Notes: generated by a model from the sequence alone, not told the origin. 64,000 nt of DNA from Promicromonospora sp. MEB111 (GCF_030209445.1 NZ_JARVSD010000013.1:225342-289341); one strand, 5' to 3'. Numbered from the stretch's first letter, positions 53,739 through 62,309 are shown. Numbers and translations are program-made.

Positions 53739-53773
53739 GTTGCTGCCAGAACCCGCGGCCCGCTGGCAGCAAC
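53739..53773. repeat. GTTGCTGCCA palindrome upstream of the serine hydrolase
   Basis: GTTGCTGCCA (53739-53748) and TGGCAGCAAC (53764-53773) are perfect complements. It sits between divergent genes. A close relative occurs at 61275-61311, so this may be a small dispersed palindrome family or a shared operator. Confidence 0.5.
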
Positions 53774-53826
53774 TGCTGTGGTCAAAACCCGGCGGGAATC
53801 ACCCCCGCGTGGATAGGCTCTGCGCC

Positions 53827-54417
53827 GTGATCACCTCGGAGATGGTGTCGATCCTGTCGGTGGGGCTGCCCGCACTCGGCGCCGTGGTGTCGGCGTTCGC
53901 GGCGTTCCTCGGCGTGGTGCCCGGCACCGACCGCAAGCTGCACCGGCTCGTGACCATCCACCGGGACATGCCGGAGGGTGAGGGCAAGGAGGCCCTGGAG
54001 GACGCGCTCAACGAGCTGGCGACCCGGGCCGCGCGGCGCGCCGTCGGCTCCCGCGTCAGCAAGCAGCGCCCGCGGCGCAAGCTCGATGCGGGCAAGGTGA
54101 TCGGGGCGATCCTCATCGTCCTGGTCGGCGGCGGCATCGCCTGGGTCTTCTGGTGGCTCGGGTCGCTCGCGCCATGGGCTTGGCTGCAGTGGACTCTGTG
54201 GGTCATCGCGATTCTCGTGACCCTCTTCACCACGTTCGTCGTGACGCTCGACAACGTGTTCCAGGACGACGCCGACGCGGCCCAGCGGAAGGCCCGGCGG
54301 GCAGCACGGAACGCGCCGACGCCGGACGACGGCCCGGTGCCGGCGGACGCGCCGACGCCGGACGACGCGCCGACGCCGGCGGACGATCCGGCGCCCGCGC
54401 CCGCCGACAAGGTCTGA
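53827..54417 (+). CDS. Small membrane protein of unknown function
   Basis: A 196-residue protein I do not recognise. There is one hydrophobic segment near the start (VSILSVGLPALGAVVSAFAAF), a charged cytoplasmic-looking stretch (residues about 35-80) and two more helices (VIGAILIVLVGGGIAWVFWWL and WTLWVIAILVTLFTTFVV). The C-terminus is a repeat of PTPDDAP/PADD units. The GTG at 53827 is nine bases downstream of TAGGCT, a good -10 element, so the message is probably leaderless; an ATG five codons later is the alternative start. It is divergent from the serine hydrolase. Confidence 0.65.
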   Translation: MITSEMVSILSVGLPALGAVVSAFAAFLGVVPGTDRKLHRLVTIHRDMPEGEGKEALEDALNELATRAARRAVGSRVSKQRPRRKLDAGKVIGAILIVLVGGGIAWVFWWLGSLAPWAWLQWTLWVIAILVTLFTTFVVTLDNVFQDDADAAQRKARRAARNAPTPDDGPVPADAPTPDDAPTPADDPAPAPADKV

Positions 54418-54494
54418 GCCGGGCGTCAGTGCGCCGAGGTGACGTGCGCGCAGCGCGCGTGGACGGCCCACGCCCCATGCCCGAGGATGGCGGC

Positions 54495-55517
54495 GTGATC
54501 ACGCAGACCGTCGCCACCACCGACTACCACACGGCGGGCGAGCCGTTCCGGATCGTCGCGGAGCCGCCCGTCCCTCTGCCGGGCGACTCGGTGGCCGACC
54601 GCCGCGCCCGCGCCCTGGCGAGCACCGACGCCCAGGACCTGAGGCGGCTGCTGTGCTCCGAGCCGCGCGGGCACGCGGACATGTACGGCGGGTTCATCGT
54701 GCCGCCGGACGACGACGGCGCCCACCTCGGCGTGCTCTTCTGGCACAAGGACGGCTTCTCGACCGCGTGCGGGCACGGCACCATCGCCCTGGGCGCCTGG
54801 GCCGTCGACACGGGCCTGGTGGCGGCGCCCGGTGACGGCGCGGTCGACGTCGTCGTGGACGTCCCGTCCGGCCGCGTCACCGCACGGGTGCACCGGGCCG
54901 GCGGACGCACGGTCGGCGTCGACTTCGTGAACGTGCCCAGCTACGTGCTGGCCCGCGACCTCGCGGTGCCCACGACGTGGGGCACGGCGTCGGCGACCCT
55001 GACCTACGGCGGCGCGATCTACGCGAGCGTCGACGCCACGAGCCTCGGCCTGGTGGTCGACCCGGCGAGCTACGCGGACCTCATCGCCGTGGGCCGCGAG
55101 ATCAAGCAGGCGCTCGACGCCGACGGCCGCGCCGTCCATCCCACCGACCCGCGCCTGAGCGGTGTGTACGGCACCATCCTGCACGAGGACCTCGGCACCG
55201 ACGCCGACGGGACCGTGCGCCAGCGCAACGTGACGGTCTTCGCCGACGGCCAGGTCGACCGGTCGCCCTGTGGTTCGGGCACCTGCGCCCGGCTGGCCGT
55301 GCTGGCCGGCGACGGCCGGGTCGGTGTCGGCGGCCCCGTGCTGGAGCACACCTCGATCGTCGGCTCGACGTTCACGGGCGCCGTCGTCGGGACGACGCGG
55401 GTGGGCGACCTGCCCGCCGTGGTCCCCCAGGTCACCGGCACGGCGTACCGCACGGGCGAGCACCGGTTCGTCGTGGACCCCGCCGACACCCTCGTGCCCG
55501 GGTTCGTGCTGCGATGA
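54495..55517 (+). CDS. Proline racemase family enzyme (probable hydroxyproline epimerase/dehydratase)
   Basis: A 340-residue enzyme of the proline racemase fold. Both catalytic cysteines are present: Cys92 in STACGHGTIA and Cys259 in DRSPCGSGT. Trans-3-hydroxy-L-proline dehydratases usually have Thr at the second place, so a racemase or 4-hydroxyproline 2-epimerase is more likely by this rule. The GTG at 54495 has GAGGA seven bases upstream; an ATG at 54477 is the other option. It overlaps the ornithine-cyclodeaminase-family gene (ATGA), a pairing typical of hydroxyproline/proline catabolism. Confidence 0.85.
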   Translation: MITQTVATTDYHTAGEPFRIVAEPPVPLPGDSVADRRARALASTDAQDLRRLLCSEPRGHADMYGGFIVPPDDDGAHLGVLFWHKDGFSTACGHGTIALGAWAVDTGLVAAPGDGAVDVVVDVPSGRVTARVHRAGGRTVGVDFVNVPSYVLARDLAVPTTWGTASATLTYGGAIYASVDATSLGLVVDPASYADLIAVGREIKQALDADGRAVHPTDPRLSGVYGTILHEDLGTDADGTVRQRNVTVFADGQVDRSPCGSGTCARLAVLAGDGRVGVGGPVLEHTSIVGSTFTGAVVGTTRVGDLPAVVPQVTGTAYRTGEHRFVVDPADTLVPGFVLR

Positions 55518-56473
55518 GCGCGCCCCTCGTGCTGGACGCCGCGGCCGTGGCCGCCGCCTGCTCCCCCGCCGACGCCGTCGCCGCCCTCCGCGCCGCCCTC
55601 GCGGCCGGGCTGGACCCGGCCGCCGACCTGCCCCGCCAGGGCGTGCCGGTGCCGGCAGGCGAGCTGCTGCTCATGCCGTCGGACGGCGGCGGCGACCGGG
55701 CGCACGTCGGGATCAAGGTCGCCACGGTCGCCCCCGCGAACGCGACGCTCGGCCTGCCCCGTGTCCAGGGTTCGTACCTGCTGCTCGACGCCGCCACGCT
55801 CGGCGTCGTCGCCGTGCTGGACGGCATCGCACTGACCACGCTGCGCACGCCCGCCGTGTCGGTCGCGGCGGTGCTGGACCGGCTGCTCGACGCCGCCGAC
55901 CCGCTCCAGGTCGCGGTCGTCGGCGCGGGGCCGCAGGGGCACGGGCACGTCGCGACGCTCGCGGACGCGCTGGGCGAACGGCGACCGCTGGGCGACGTCA
56001 CCCAGCTCGTCCGCGACCCGGCCCGCACCGAGGCGACCGACGGCGCCCAGATCGACGGCGCCACCGTCGTCCGGCTGGGCGGCCCGGCGTCCGACGACGC
56101 GCTGCGCGCCGCCGACGTCGTGGTGTGCGCGACGTCGGCCCGCGAGCCGCTGTTCGACGCCGTCCTGATCGCGGACCGCGCCGTCGTCATCGCTGTGGGC
56201 TCGCACGAGCCGGACGCCCGGGAGCTGCCGGCTGGACTGCTCGCGCGCGGCACCGTCGTCGTCGAGGACCCGGGCGCCGCGCTGCGCGAGGCGGGCGACG
56301 TGGTGCTCGCCATCGCGGAGGGCGCCCTGGCGGCCGGCGACCTGGTGCCGATGCGCGACGTCGTCACGGGCGCCGTCCGCCCCGACCCGGAACGGCCGCT
56401 CGTGTTCAAGAGCACGGGCATGTCGTGGGAGGACCTCGTGGTGGCCGAGGCGGTGCTGGCGGGGGTGCGGTGA
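55514..56473 (+). CDS. Ornithine cyclodeaminase/mu-crystallin family protein, probable imine reductase
   Basis: A 319-residue NAD(P)-dependent enzyme. The Rossmann motif is VAVVGAGPQGHGHVATLA, with the family start GELLLMPSDGGGDRAHVGIKVATV and the IALTTLRTPAVSVAA block that binds the substrate. In proline racemase-linked operons such proteins usually reduce delta-1-pyrroline-2-carboxylate to proline. True ornithine cyclodeaminase is less likely from context. It is translationally coupled to the racemase-family gene by ATGA. Confidence 0.83.
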   Translation: MSAPLVLDAAAVAAACSPADAVAALRAALAAGLDPAADLPRQGVPVPAGELLLMPSDGGGDRAHVGIKVATVAPANATLGLPRVQGSYLLLDAATLGVVAVLDGIALTTLRTPAVSVAAVLDRLLDAADPLQVAVVGAGPQGHGHVATLADALGERRPLGDVTQLVRDPARTEATDGAQIDGATVVRLGGPASDDALRAADVVVCATSAREPLFDAVLIADRAVVIAVGSHEPDARELPAGLLARGTVVVEDPGAALREAGDVVLAIAEGALAAGDLVPMRDVVTGAVRPDPERPLVFKSTGMSWEDLVVAEAVLAGVR

Positions 56474-56589
56474 CGCGCTGACGGGCGGTCCCGACGCCCG
56501 CGTGACCGAGGTCACGCCGTCGTCCGGTCACATCTTCCAGGCCTGGCGAGTCGACTCCTCGTTCGGCACAACCGCTTGGAAGGAACGTC

Positions 56590-57939
56590 ATGACCTCAGC
56601 ACTCGACACCCTGCGCCGCGACTTCGGCGGCGACATCATCGAGCCGGGCGACGCCGACTACGAGTCGGTGGCGCGTTCGCGGCTCGTCGTGGGCAGCCCG
56701 GCCTACGTCCTGCGGCCCAAGACCGTGGGCGACGTGCAGGCGGCCGTCCGGTTCGCCGCCGGCTCCGGGCTCGCCCTGTCGGTCCGCGGCGGCGGCCACA
56801 GCTTTCCCGGCTTCAGCACCAACGACGGCGGCATCGTCATCGACCTGAGCCCGCTCGCGACCGTGGAGGTCGTCGACGCCGAGCGGCACCTCGTGCGGAT
56901 CGGCGGCGGCGCCCACTGGGGCGACGTCGCGGAGGCCCTGGCCCCGCACGACCTGGCGATCTCCTCGGGCGACACCAAGAGCGTCGGCGTCGGGGGGCTC
57001 ACGCTGAGCGGCGGCATCGGCTGGAAGGTCCGCAGGTACGGCCTGGCCCTCGACAACCTGGTGGCCGCGCAGGTGGTCACCGCCGACGGCGCGGTCGTGA
57101 CCGCGAGCGCCGACGAGCACCCGGACCTGTTCTGGGCGATCCGCGGCGGCGGCGGCAACTTCGGCGTCGTGACGTCGTTCGAGTTCGCGGCGCACCGGAC
57201 CACGCGCGTCTTCTTCGGGAAGGTGTCGTTCCCCGGGAGCGAGGCCGCCACAGTGCTCCAGGGCTGGGCGGACTACCTGCGCACGGCCCCGGAGGAGGTC
57301 ACGTCCATCACCAACCTCGCCAACCCGTTGGCGGGCGGGCCGGAGGCCCCGGTGGAGGTGCACGTGGCGTTCGACGGCGACGACCCCGACGCCGCGGCGG
57401 CGGCACTGGACCCGATCCGCCGGCTCGGGACGGTCATCGAGGACGACGTCACGCTGATGGACTACGCGGACGTCCTGGTGGAGGGTGGCACGCCGCCGCC
57501 CGGCATCCACGTGATCGCGCACGACGGCCTCGTCGACCACGAGTCGGTCCAGGAGACCCTGCGGATCCTGGCCGAGGCCGGTACGTCGGCGGGTTCGCCG
57601 TCCATCTCGATCCGGAGCCTGGGTGGCGCGATGGCCCGGGTGCCGAGCGACGCCACGGCGTACGCGCACCGGGGCGCGGAGCTCATGGTCACCACCTTCA
57701 CCGGCGGCCCGGCGCCCGTGATCGAGGCCGCCCGGCCGGTGCTGGACGGGCTGTGGGGCAAGCTCGCCCCGCACCTCAGCGGTGCGTACGCGAACTTCCT
57801 CACGACGGCCGATGAGACGGACGTCACAGCCGTCTACCCGACGGCGACCTACGAACGGCTCGCGGCGGTCAAGCGGCGGTACGACCCGGACAACCTGTTC
57901 GCCCGCAACCACAATGTGCGACCTGGACAGATGTCCTAG
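56590..57939 (+). CDS. FAD-binding oxidoreductase, berberine-bridge-enzyme type
   Basis: A 449-residue oxidase of the PCMH/BBE family. His70 in SVRGGGHSFPGF is the 8-alpha-histidyl FAD attachment site. The second FAD link of bicovalent members would be a Cys just before VGVGGL; here the sequence is SGDTKSVGVGGLTLSGGIGW with no Cys, so a single covalent bond is expected. GGGGNFGVVTSFEF and the C-terminal DPDNLFARNHNV, whose Asn residues complete the site, are present. Substrates of relatives are alcohols, sugars or alkaloids. TGGAAGGAACGTC precedes the ATG. Confidence 0.88.
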   Translation: MTSALDTLRRDFGGDIIEPGDADYESVARSRLVVGSPAYVLRPKTVGDVQAAVRFAAGSGLALSVRGGGHSFPGFSTNDGGIVIDLSPLATVEVVDAERHLVRIGGGAHWGDVAEALAPHDLAISSGDTKSVGVGGLTLSGGIGWKVRRYGLALDNLVAAQVVTADGAVVTASADEHPDLFWAIRGGGGNFGVVTSFEFAAHRTTRVFFGKVSFPGSEAATVLQGWADYLRTAPEEVTSITNLANPLAGGPEAPVEVHVAFDGDDPDAAAAALDPIRRLGTVIEDDVTLMDYADVLVEGGTPPPGIHVIAHDGLVDHESVQETLRILAEAGTSAGSPSISIRSLGGAMARVPSDATAYAHRGAELMVTTFTGGPAPVIEAARPVLDGLWGKLAPHLSGAYANFLTTADETDVTAVYPTATYERLAAVKRRYDPDNLFARNHNVRPGQMS

Positions 57940-58127
57940 TCGGGACCTTCGGCCCGGTGGGCGCCGCCCTCGATCCGGACGGCGCCCGCCGCATTAGCGT
58001 AGGTCGGACATTCCGGTCAATAGCTCCAGCACTGGCCGGGATGTCCGTAACGCGATCGTGACTTTCGGGCCCAGGCGGGCTACGGTCGGTCCCGCTCGCG
58101 GGGAATTCCGTGGGCACTCGTGGAGGA
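57940..58127. other. Gap with oxidase terminator and riboswitch promoter
   Basis: GGGCGCCG (57959-57966) pairs with CGGCGCCC (57980-57987) just after the FAD oxidase stop and is its probable terminator. Further on TACGGT (58081-58086) with TGACTT (58059-58064), 16 bases apart, is a plausible promoter for the riboswitch-led NlpC/P60 gene. No open frame is convincing. Confidence 0.5.
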
Positions 58128-58288
58128 CGCCGAGCCCTGTCACCGCCACGAGATCTGCTCTGAACAGATGACAGGGACGGGGGAACCAAGTACGCGGGCA
58201 CCGCCAGGTGCCCTTGGGGTGAAGCCGCACCAGCAGGACGCGGCCGGGTCATTCTCCGATCCGAATCCGACAGCTCACCTCGTAGGCG
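58128..58288 (+). ncRNA. ydaO/yuaA-type c-di-AMP riboswitch
   Basis: The leader of the NlpC/P60 gene carries conserved ydaO-class elements in order: ACAGGGACGGGGGAACC (58171-58187), CTTGGGGTGAAGCC (58213-58226), CGGGTCATTCTCCGATCC (58244-58262) and CCGACAGCTCACCTCGTAGGCG to 58288. The closing P1 helix forms between CGCCGAG (58128-58134) and CTC/GGCG (279-281 and 285-288 of 58 kb). The aptamer binds two c-di-AMP molecules and in actinobacteria usually turns off cell-wall hydrolase genes. The SD GGGAGA lies just downstream, at 58291-58296. Confidence 0.88.
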
Positions 58289-58303
58289 CCGGGAGAAATT
58301 GCT

Positions 58304-59143
58304 GTGACCACACGCATGCCCGGGCGCCATCGTGCTGCCCACGCACCCCTCACCCCGCTGACCCCGATCTCGCGCGCCGCAGCCCGCGGCATCTCCGCGA
58401 CCGCCCGCCGTGGCGCGGTCGTCGCCGCCGGATCGGGACTCCTCGTCTCGCTGCTCGCCATCCCGGCCAACGCCGCCCCGGCGAACGACCCCAGCACCAA
58501 CACCGCCGAGCTCGAGACCGTGCGCGACGCGGTCCAGGACGCCGTGCAGAAGTCGGCCGACACCGAGGTGGACACCGCCGCCCTGACCACGGCGAAGGTG
58601 GACACCGCCCCCGCCGTGAAGGTGGCCGCGGACAGCGAGTTCGCGCTGGAGACCGGCACCATCAAGGTGACGCCGGCCCCCGAGCCGGAGCCGGAGCCCG
58701 AGCCGGAGCCGGAGCCGGAGCCCGTCGTCGAGGCCGAGCCCGCCAAGGAGGAGGTCAAGGCCACCACCGTCGCCGAGGAGCCCGAGGAGAAGGCCGCCCC
58801 GGCCGCCACCTCCGGGTCCAAGATCGTCGACATCGCCATGCAGTACCTCGGCGTCCCGTACGTCTGGGCCGGCGCGACCCCCGCCGGGTTCGACTGCTCG
58901 GGCTTCACGTCCTACGTCTACGCCCAGGTCGGCATCACCCTGCCGCACTCCTCGGCGCAGCAGCGCTATTCCGGCACCGAGGTCTCGGCCGCCGACGCGC
59001 AGCCGGGCGACATCATCTGGTCCCCGGGCCACGTCGCCATCTACGCGGGCGACGGCATGCAGATCGAGGCTCCGGTCCCGGGCGAGACCGTCCGGTACAC
59101 CGAGATCTGGCAGGACAGCCCGGTCTACCTCCGGATCGGCTGA
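58304..59143 (+). CDS. Secreted NlpC/P60 peptidoglycan hydrolase
   Basis: A 279-residue exported enzyme that cuts peptide bonds in peptidoglycan stems. A long N-terminal signal region ends near ANAAPAND (about 60). Next come an Ala/Asp-rich spacer and an EPEPEP run (DNA 58680-58725). The C-terminal NlpC/P60 domain has the catalytic Cys in FDCSGFTSYVY (about residue 197), His in PGHVAIYAGDG and the AGATPAGFDCSG lead. There is no LysM or SH3 domain. The GTG at 58304 has GGGAGA eight bases upstream. A c-di-AMP riboswitch controls it. Confidence 0.92.
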   Translation: MTTRMPGRHRAAHAPLTPLTPISRAAARGISATARRGAVVAAGSGLLVSLLAIPANAAPANDPSTNTAELETVRDAVQDAVQKSADTEVDTAALTTAKVDTAPAVKVAADSEFALETGTIKVTPAPEPEPEPEPEPEPEPVVEAEPAKEEVKATTVAEEPEEKAAPAATSGSKIVDIAMQYLGVPYVWAGATPAGFDCSGFTSYVYAQVGITLPHSSAQQRYSGTEVSAADAQPGDIIWSPGHVAIYAGDGMQIEAPVPGETVRYTEIWQDSPVYLRIG

Positions 59144-59175
59144 CCCACCCGGGTCGGCTCCGCCCGACACCTGCT

Positions 59176-59214
59176 CACGAAGGGCCCGCACCAGGACGGT
59201 GCGGGCCCTTCGTG
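59176..59214 (+). terminator. Terminator after the NlpC/P60 gene
   Basis: CACGAAGGGCCCGCACC (59176-59192) and its exact complement (59198-59214) flank a five-base loop. It follows the stop by 32 bases and ends 21 bases before the next start on the same strand. Confidence 0.8.
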
Positions 59215-59235
59215 CGTCGTGGCAGGATCACCACC

Positions 59236-60663
59236 ATGAGCAGCGCGCCCACGAGCGTCGAGACCAATGCCCTGAACACCATCGACGAGGCCGAACGGCG
59301 CGGCTCGCCGCGCAACCTGTTCTGGCCGTGGTTCGGGGCCAACGTCTCGGTGCTCGGGCTGGGGTACGGCTCCTACCTGCTGGGGTTCGCCGTGTCGTTC
59401 TGGCAGGCCGTCGTGGTCGGCACGATCGGCATCGTGGTGTCGTTCCTGTTCTGCGGGTTCATCTCGCTGGCCGGCAAGCGCGGGTCGGCGCCCACCATGG
59501 TGCTGTCCCGGGCCGCGTTCGGCGTGCGGGGCAACAAGCTGCCGTCGCTGCTGTCGTGGATCCTCACGGTCGGCTGGGAGACGGTGCTGGTCGCGCTGGC
59601 CACGCTCGCGACCTCGACCGTGCTTGGGACGCTCGGCTGGGGCGGCGGAACCGTCACCAAGGTCGTGGCCCTCGTCGTCGTGGCGGGCATCGTGGTCGTC
59701 GCGGGCGTCTTCGGCTTCGACCTCGTCATGCGGCTGCAGGTGGTCATCACGGTGCTGACCGCCGTGCTCACCGTCGTCTACATCGTGCTGGTGCTCGACC
59801 ACATCGACTGGGCCACGGTCGCCGCGATCCCCGCCGGCGGCAGCCCGCAGGTGATCGGCGGGCTCGTGTTCATGATGACCGGCTTCGGGCTGGGCTGGGT
59901 CAACATGGCCGCCGACTACTCGCGCTACCTGCCGCGTTCCGCCTCCGGGCGCGGCATCGTCGGGTGGACCACGCTCGGCGCCTCGCTGGCCCCCGTCGTC
60001 CTGCTCGTGTTCGGTCTGCTGCTCGCGGGCTCCGACCCCGTGCTGAACGAGGCGATCGGCGCCGACCCGATCGGGGCCCTGTCCACGATCCTGCCCACCT
60101 GGTTCCTCATCCCGTTCGCGGTGGTCGCGCTGGCCGGGCTGATCGGCGGCGCCGCCCTCGACATCTACTCCTCCGGTCTCGCACTGCTGTCCCTGGGGCT
60201 GCCCGCGCCGCGCTGGGTGGCCGCCGCCATCGACGGCGCGCTCATGGTCGTCGGCGCGATCTACGTCGTCTTCGTCGCGGACTCCTTCATCGGCCCGTTC
60301 CAGGGCTTCCTCATCACCCTCGGCGTGCCGGTCGCCGCCTGGTGCGGCGTGCTGCTCGCCGACATCCTGCTGCGCCGCCGCGACTACGCCGACGCCGACC
60401 TGTACGACCCCGCCGGCCGGTACGGGTCCGTGAACTGGGCCGCCGTGCTGCTCGTCGTGGGCGGTACCGGCATCGGCTGGGGCCTGGTGACCAACACCTA
60501 CGCGCCCTGGCTGGCCTGGCAGGGCTACCTGCTGGGCCCGCTCGGCGGCGTGGACGGGAACTGGGCGTTCGCCAACCTCGGCGTGCTGGTCGCCCTGGCC
60601 CTCGGGTTCGTCGGGACGCTCCTGCTGAGCGCCCGCGCGGTGCGCCGTCAGGAGGAGCGATGA
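59236..60663 (+). CDS. NCS1 family nucleobase/hydantoin-type permease
   Basis: A 475-residue membrane transporter with about twelve helices. NLFWPWFGANVSVLGLGYGSYLLG, FGFDLVMRLQ, GWVNMAADYSRYLP and the late cytosine-permease-like spans mark it as an NCS1 cation symporter. Known substrates in the family are cytosine, uracil, allantoin, hydantoins and vitamin B6. The following cysteine hydrolase starts inside its stop codon (ATGA), so the transported compound may be an amide or ring compound that the hydrolase processes. AGGA lies eight bases before the ATG. Confidence 0.88.
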   Translation: MSSAPTSVETNALNTIDEAERRGSPRNLFWPWFGANVSVLGLGYGSYLLGFAVSFWQAVVVGTIGIVVSFLFCGFISLAGKRGSAPTMVLSRAAFGVRGNKLPSLLSWILTVGWETVLVALATLATSTVLGTLGWGGGTVTKVVALVVVAGIVVVAGVFGFDLVMRLQVVITVLTAVLTVVYIVLVLDHIDWATVAAIPAGGSPQVIGGLVFMMTGFGLGWVNMAADYSRYLPRSASGRGIVGWTTLGASLAPVVLLVFGLLLAGSDPVLNEAIGADPIGALSTILPTWFLIPFAVVALAGLIGGAALDIYSSGLALLSLGLPAPRWVAAAIDGALMVVGAIYVVFVADSFIGPFQGFLITLGVPVAAWCGVLLADILLRRRDYADADLYDPAGRYGSVNWAAVLLVVGGTGIGWGLVTNTYAPWLAWQGYLLGPLGGVDGNWAFANLGVLVALALGFVGTLLLSARAVRRQEER

Positions 60664-61268
60664 GCGACGGTGCGGACGCCGTCGAGCCGTCCCGGGTAGC
60701 CGCCGCCGTCGGGCCGGATACCGCCCTGGTCGTGATCGACATGCAGGACGTGTTCGCCGTCCCGCCCAGCCCGTGGGCCTCCCCCGACTACCCGCGCGCG
60801 CTCGCCGGGACGCGGCGCCTGCTCCCCGCTTTCGCCGGGCGCACCGTCCTGACGCGGTACGTCGCCCCGGCGGTGCCCGACGGCGCCTGGCGCGCGTACT
60901 TCGACCAGTGGCCCTTCGCGCTCGTGCCCGAGGACGACCCGCTGTACGAGATCACCGACCTCGCCGACGTCGTCGCCGCGGGGGCGCCCGTCGTCACGCG
61001 CACCACCTTCGGCAAGTGGGGCCCGGAGCTGGCGGCCGCCACCCAGGAGGCCGGCGAGCTGGTGCTCGCGGGCGTGGCCACCGACTGCTGCGTGATCTCC
61101 ACCGCGCTGGCCGCCGCCGACGCCGGCCGCCGGGTCCTCGTCGTCGAGGACGCCTGCGCGGGCTCGACGCCGGAGAACCACGAGCGCGCCCTGGAGATCA
61201 TGCGGCTGTACGCGCCGCTGATTGAGGTCACGACGGCGGCCGACGTGCTCGGCGCGGCCGCGCACTGA
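60660..61268 (+). CDS. Cysteine hydrolase of the isochorismatase superfamily
   Basis: A 202-residue hydrolase. The catalytic triad is visible: Asp27 in VVIDMQD, Lys119 in TTFGKWG and Cys144 in TDCCV, with a cis-peptide GVATDCC loop. Family members cleave amides such as nicotinamide, ureidoacrylate, biuret or N-carbamoyl compounds. Coupled translation with the NCS1 permease suggests uptake and hydrolysis of the same compound. It could also be a divergent pyrazinamidase/nicotinamidase, but the metal site histidines typical of those are not seen. Confidence 0.87.
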   Translation: MSDGADAVEPSRVAAAVGPDTALVVIDMQDVFAVPPSPWASPDYPRALAGTRRLLPAFAGRTVLTRYVAPAVPDGAWRAYFDQWPFALVPEDDPLYEITDLADVVAAGAPVVTRTTFGKWGPELAAATQEAGELVLAGVATDCCVISTALAAADAGRRVLVVEDACAGSTPENHERALEIMRLYAPLIEVTTAADVLGAAAH

Positions 61269-61274
61269 CCCCGC

Positions 61275-61311
61275 GGCTGCTGCCAGGATCACGGCCGCAC
61301 CGGCAGCAACC
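61275..61311. repeat. Second copy of the GTTGCTGCC-type palindrome
   Basis: GGCTGCTGCC (61275-61284) pairs with GGCAGCAACC (61302-61311) with one mismatch, separated by 17 bases containing CGGCC. The arms and part of the loop resemble 53739-53773. It lies between the cysteine hydrolase and the SMP-30 gene. Confidence 0.45.
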
Positions 61312-61337
61312 GCATGCTCGTCACGAAGGAGACAGCT

Positions 61338-62231
61338 GTGACCGTCAACAGGATCCGCGCCCGGTGGGAGCGCCACGACGACAGGTTCGCCCCCGTGCGC
61401 GGCGACACGTTCGCCGAGGTGCTCTTCGACGAGGGCAGCTGGCTGGAGGGCCCGGCGTACTCGCCCGCCTGGCGGACCCTGCTGTTCAGCGACATCCCGA
61501 ACGACCGCGTCCTCGCGTGGGACGAGGCCACGGGCGGCGTCGGCGTGTGGCGCAGCCCGGGCGGCTACGCGAACGGCCGGACCGTCGACCGCGCGGGCCG
61601 CATGCTCCAGTGCGAGCACGGCACCCGGTCGGTCACCCGCACCGAGCCGGACGGCACCGTCACCACGCTCGCCGACCGCTGGCAGGGCAAGCGCCTGAAC
61701 AGCCCGAACGACCTGGTGGAGCACAGCGGCGGGAGCATCTGGTTCACCGACCCGACCTACGGGATCCAGAGCGACTACGAGGGCTTCGCGGCCACGCCCG
61801 AGATCGGCGGGACCCACGTCTACCGCCGGGACCCGGACGGTTCGCTCACCCGCGTCACCGACGACTTCGCCGGGCCCAACGGCCTCGCCTTCTCCGCCGA
61901 CGAGCGGACCCTCTACGTCGCCGACAGCGAGCGCAAGCACCTGCGGCGCTTCGACGTCGCCCCCGACCTGACCCTCACCGGCGGCGAGGTGCTCGCCACC
62001 TGCGACGCCGGCACGTTCGACGGCGTCCGGGTCGACGACGGCGGCCGGATCTGGGCGGCCGCGCACGACGGTCTGCACTGCCTCGACCCCGACGGCACCC
62101 TGCTGGGCAAGCTGCTGCTGCCCGAGGTCTGCTCGAACCTGACGTTCGGTGGCGCGAAGCGCAACGTCCTGTTCGTGACGGCGACCAACCTGCTGCTCTC
62201 GATCCGGGTGACGGTCACGGGGCTGCGCTGA
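61338..62231 (+). CDS. SMP-30/gluconolactonase family protein
   Basis: A 297-residue six-bladed beta-propeller. The metal ligands of the family are visible: Glu in WLEGPAYSP, Asn in LNSPNDLVEHSGGSIWFTDPTYG and Asp/Asn in FAGPNGLAFSADERTLYVADSE. Members hydrolyse lactones of sugars or other ring esters. GAAGGAG lies five bases before the GTG at 61338. It follows the NCS1 permease and cysteine hydrolase by 69 bases on the same strand and may take part in the same pathway. Confidence 0.87.
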   Translation: MTVNRIRARWERHDDRFAPVRGDTFAEVLFDEGSWLEGPAYSPAWRTLLFSDIPNDRVLAWDEATGGVGVWRSPGGYANGRTVDRAGRMLQCEHGTRSVTRTEPDGTVTTLADRWQGKRLNSPNDLVEHSGGSIWFTDPTYGIQSDYEGFAATPEIGGTHVYRRDPDGSLTRVTDDFAGPNGLAFSADERTLYVADSERKHLRRFDVAPDLTLTGGEVLATCDAGTFDGVRVDDGGRIWAAAHDGLHCLDPDGTLLGKLLLPEVCSNLTFGGAKRNVLFVTATNLLLSIRVTVTGLR

Positions 62232-62250
62232 CCGCTGGTGCTGACCCTCG

Positions 62251-62309
62251 TTCAGCAGGCTTCAGGCGACCATGAAGCATGCGGTCATGGTCGCGTGGAG
62301 CCTGTTGAA
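62251..62309 (+). terminator. 25-bp-arm hairpin after the SMP-30 gene
   Basis: Arms 62251-62275 and 62285-62309 match at 22 of 25 positions; two of the three differences are G-U pairs in plus-strand RNA. It starts 20 bases after the SMP-30 stop. Confidence 0.65.

Noticed and set aside
50119..53826. Long plus-strand open frame across the kinase and serine hydrolase genes
   Set aside because: Only its last 196 codons (from 53827) look like a protein with membrane helices and a promoter; the rest is antisense shadow.
222..62309. Long palindromes as ends of insertion sequences
   Set aside because: None encloses a transposase-like gene and no target-site duplications were seen.
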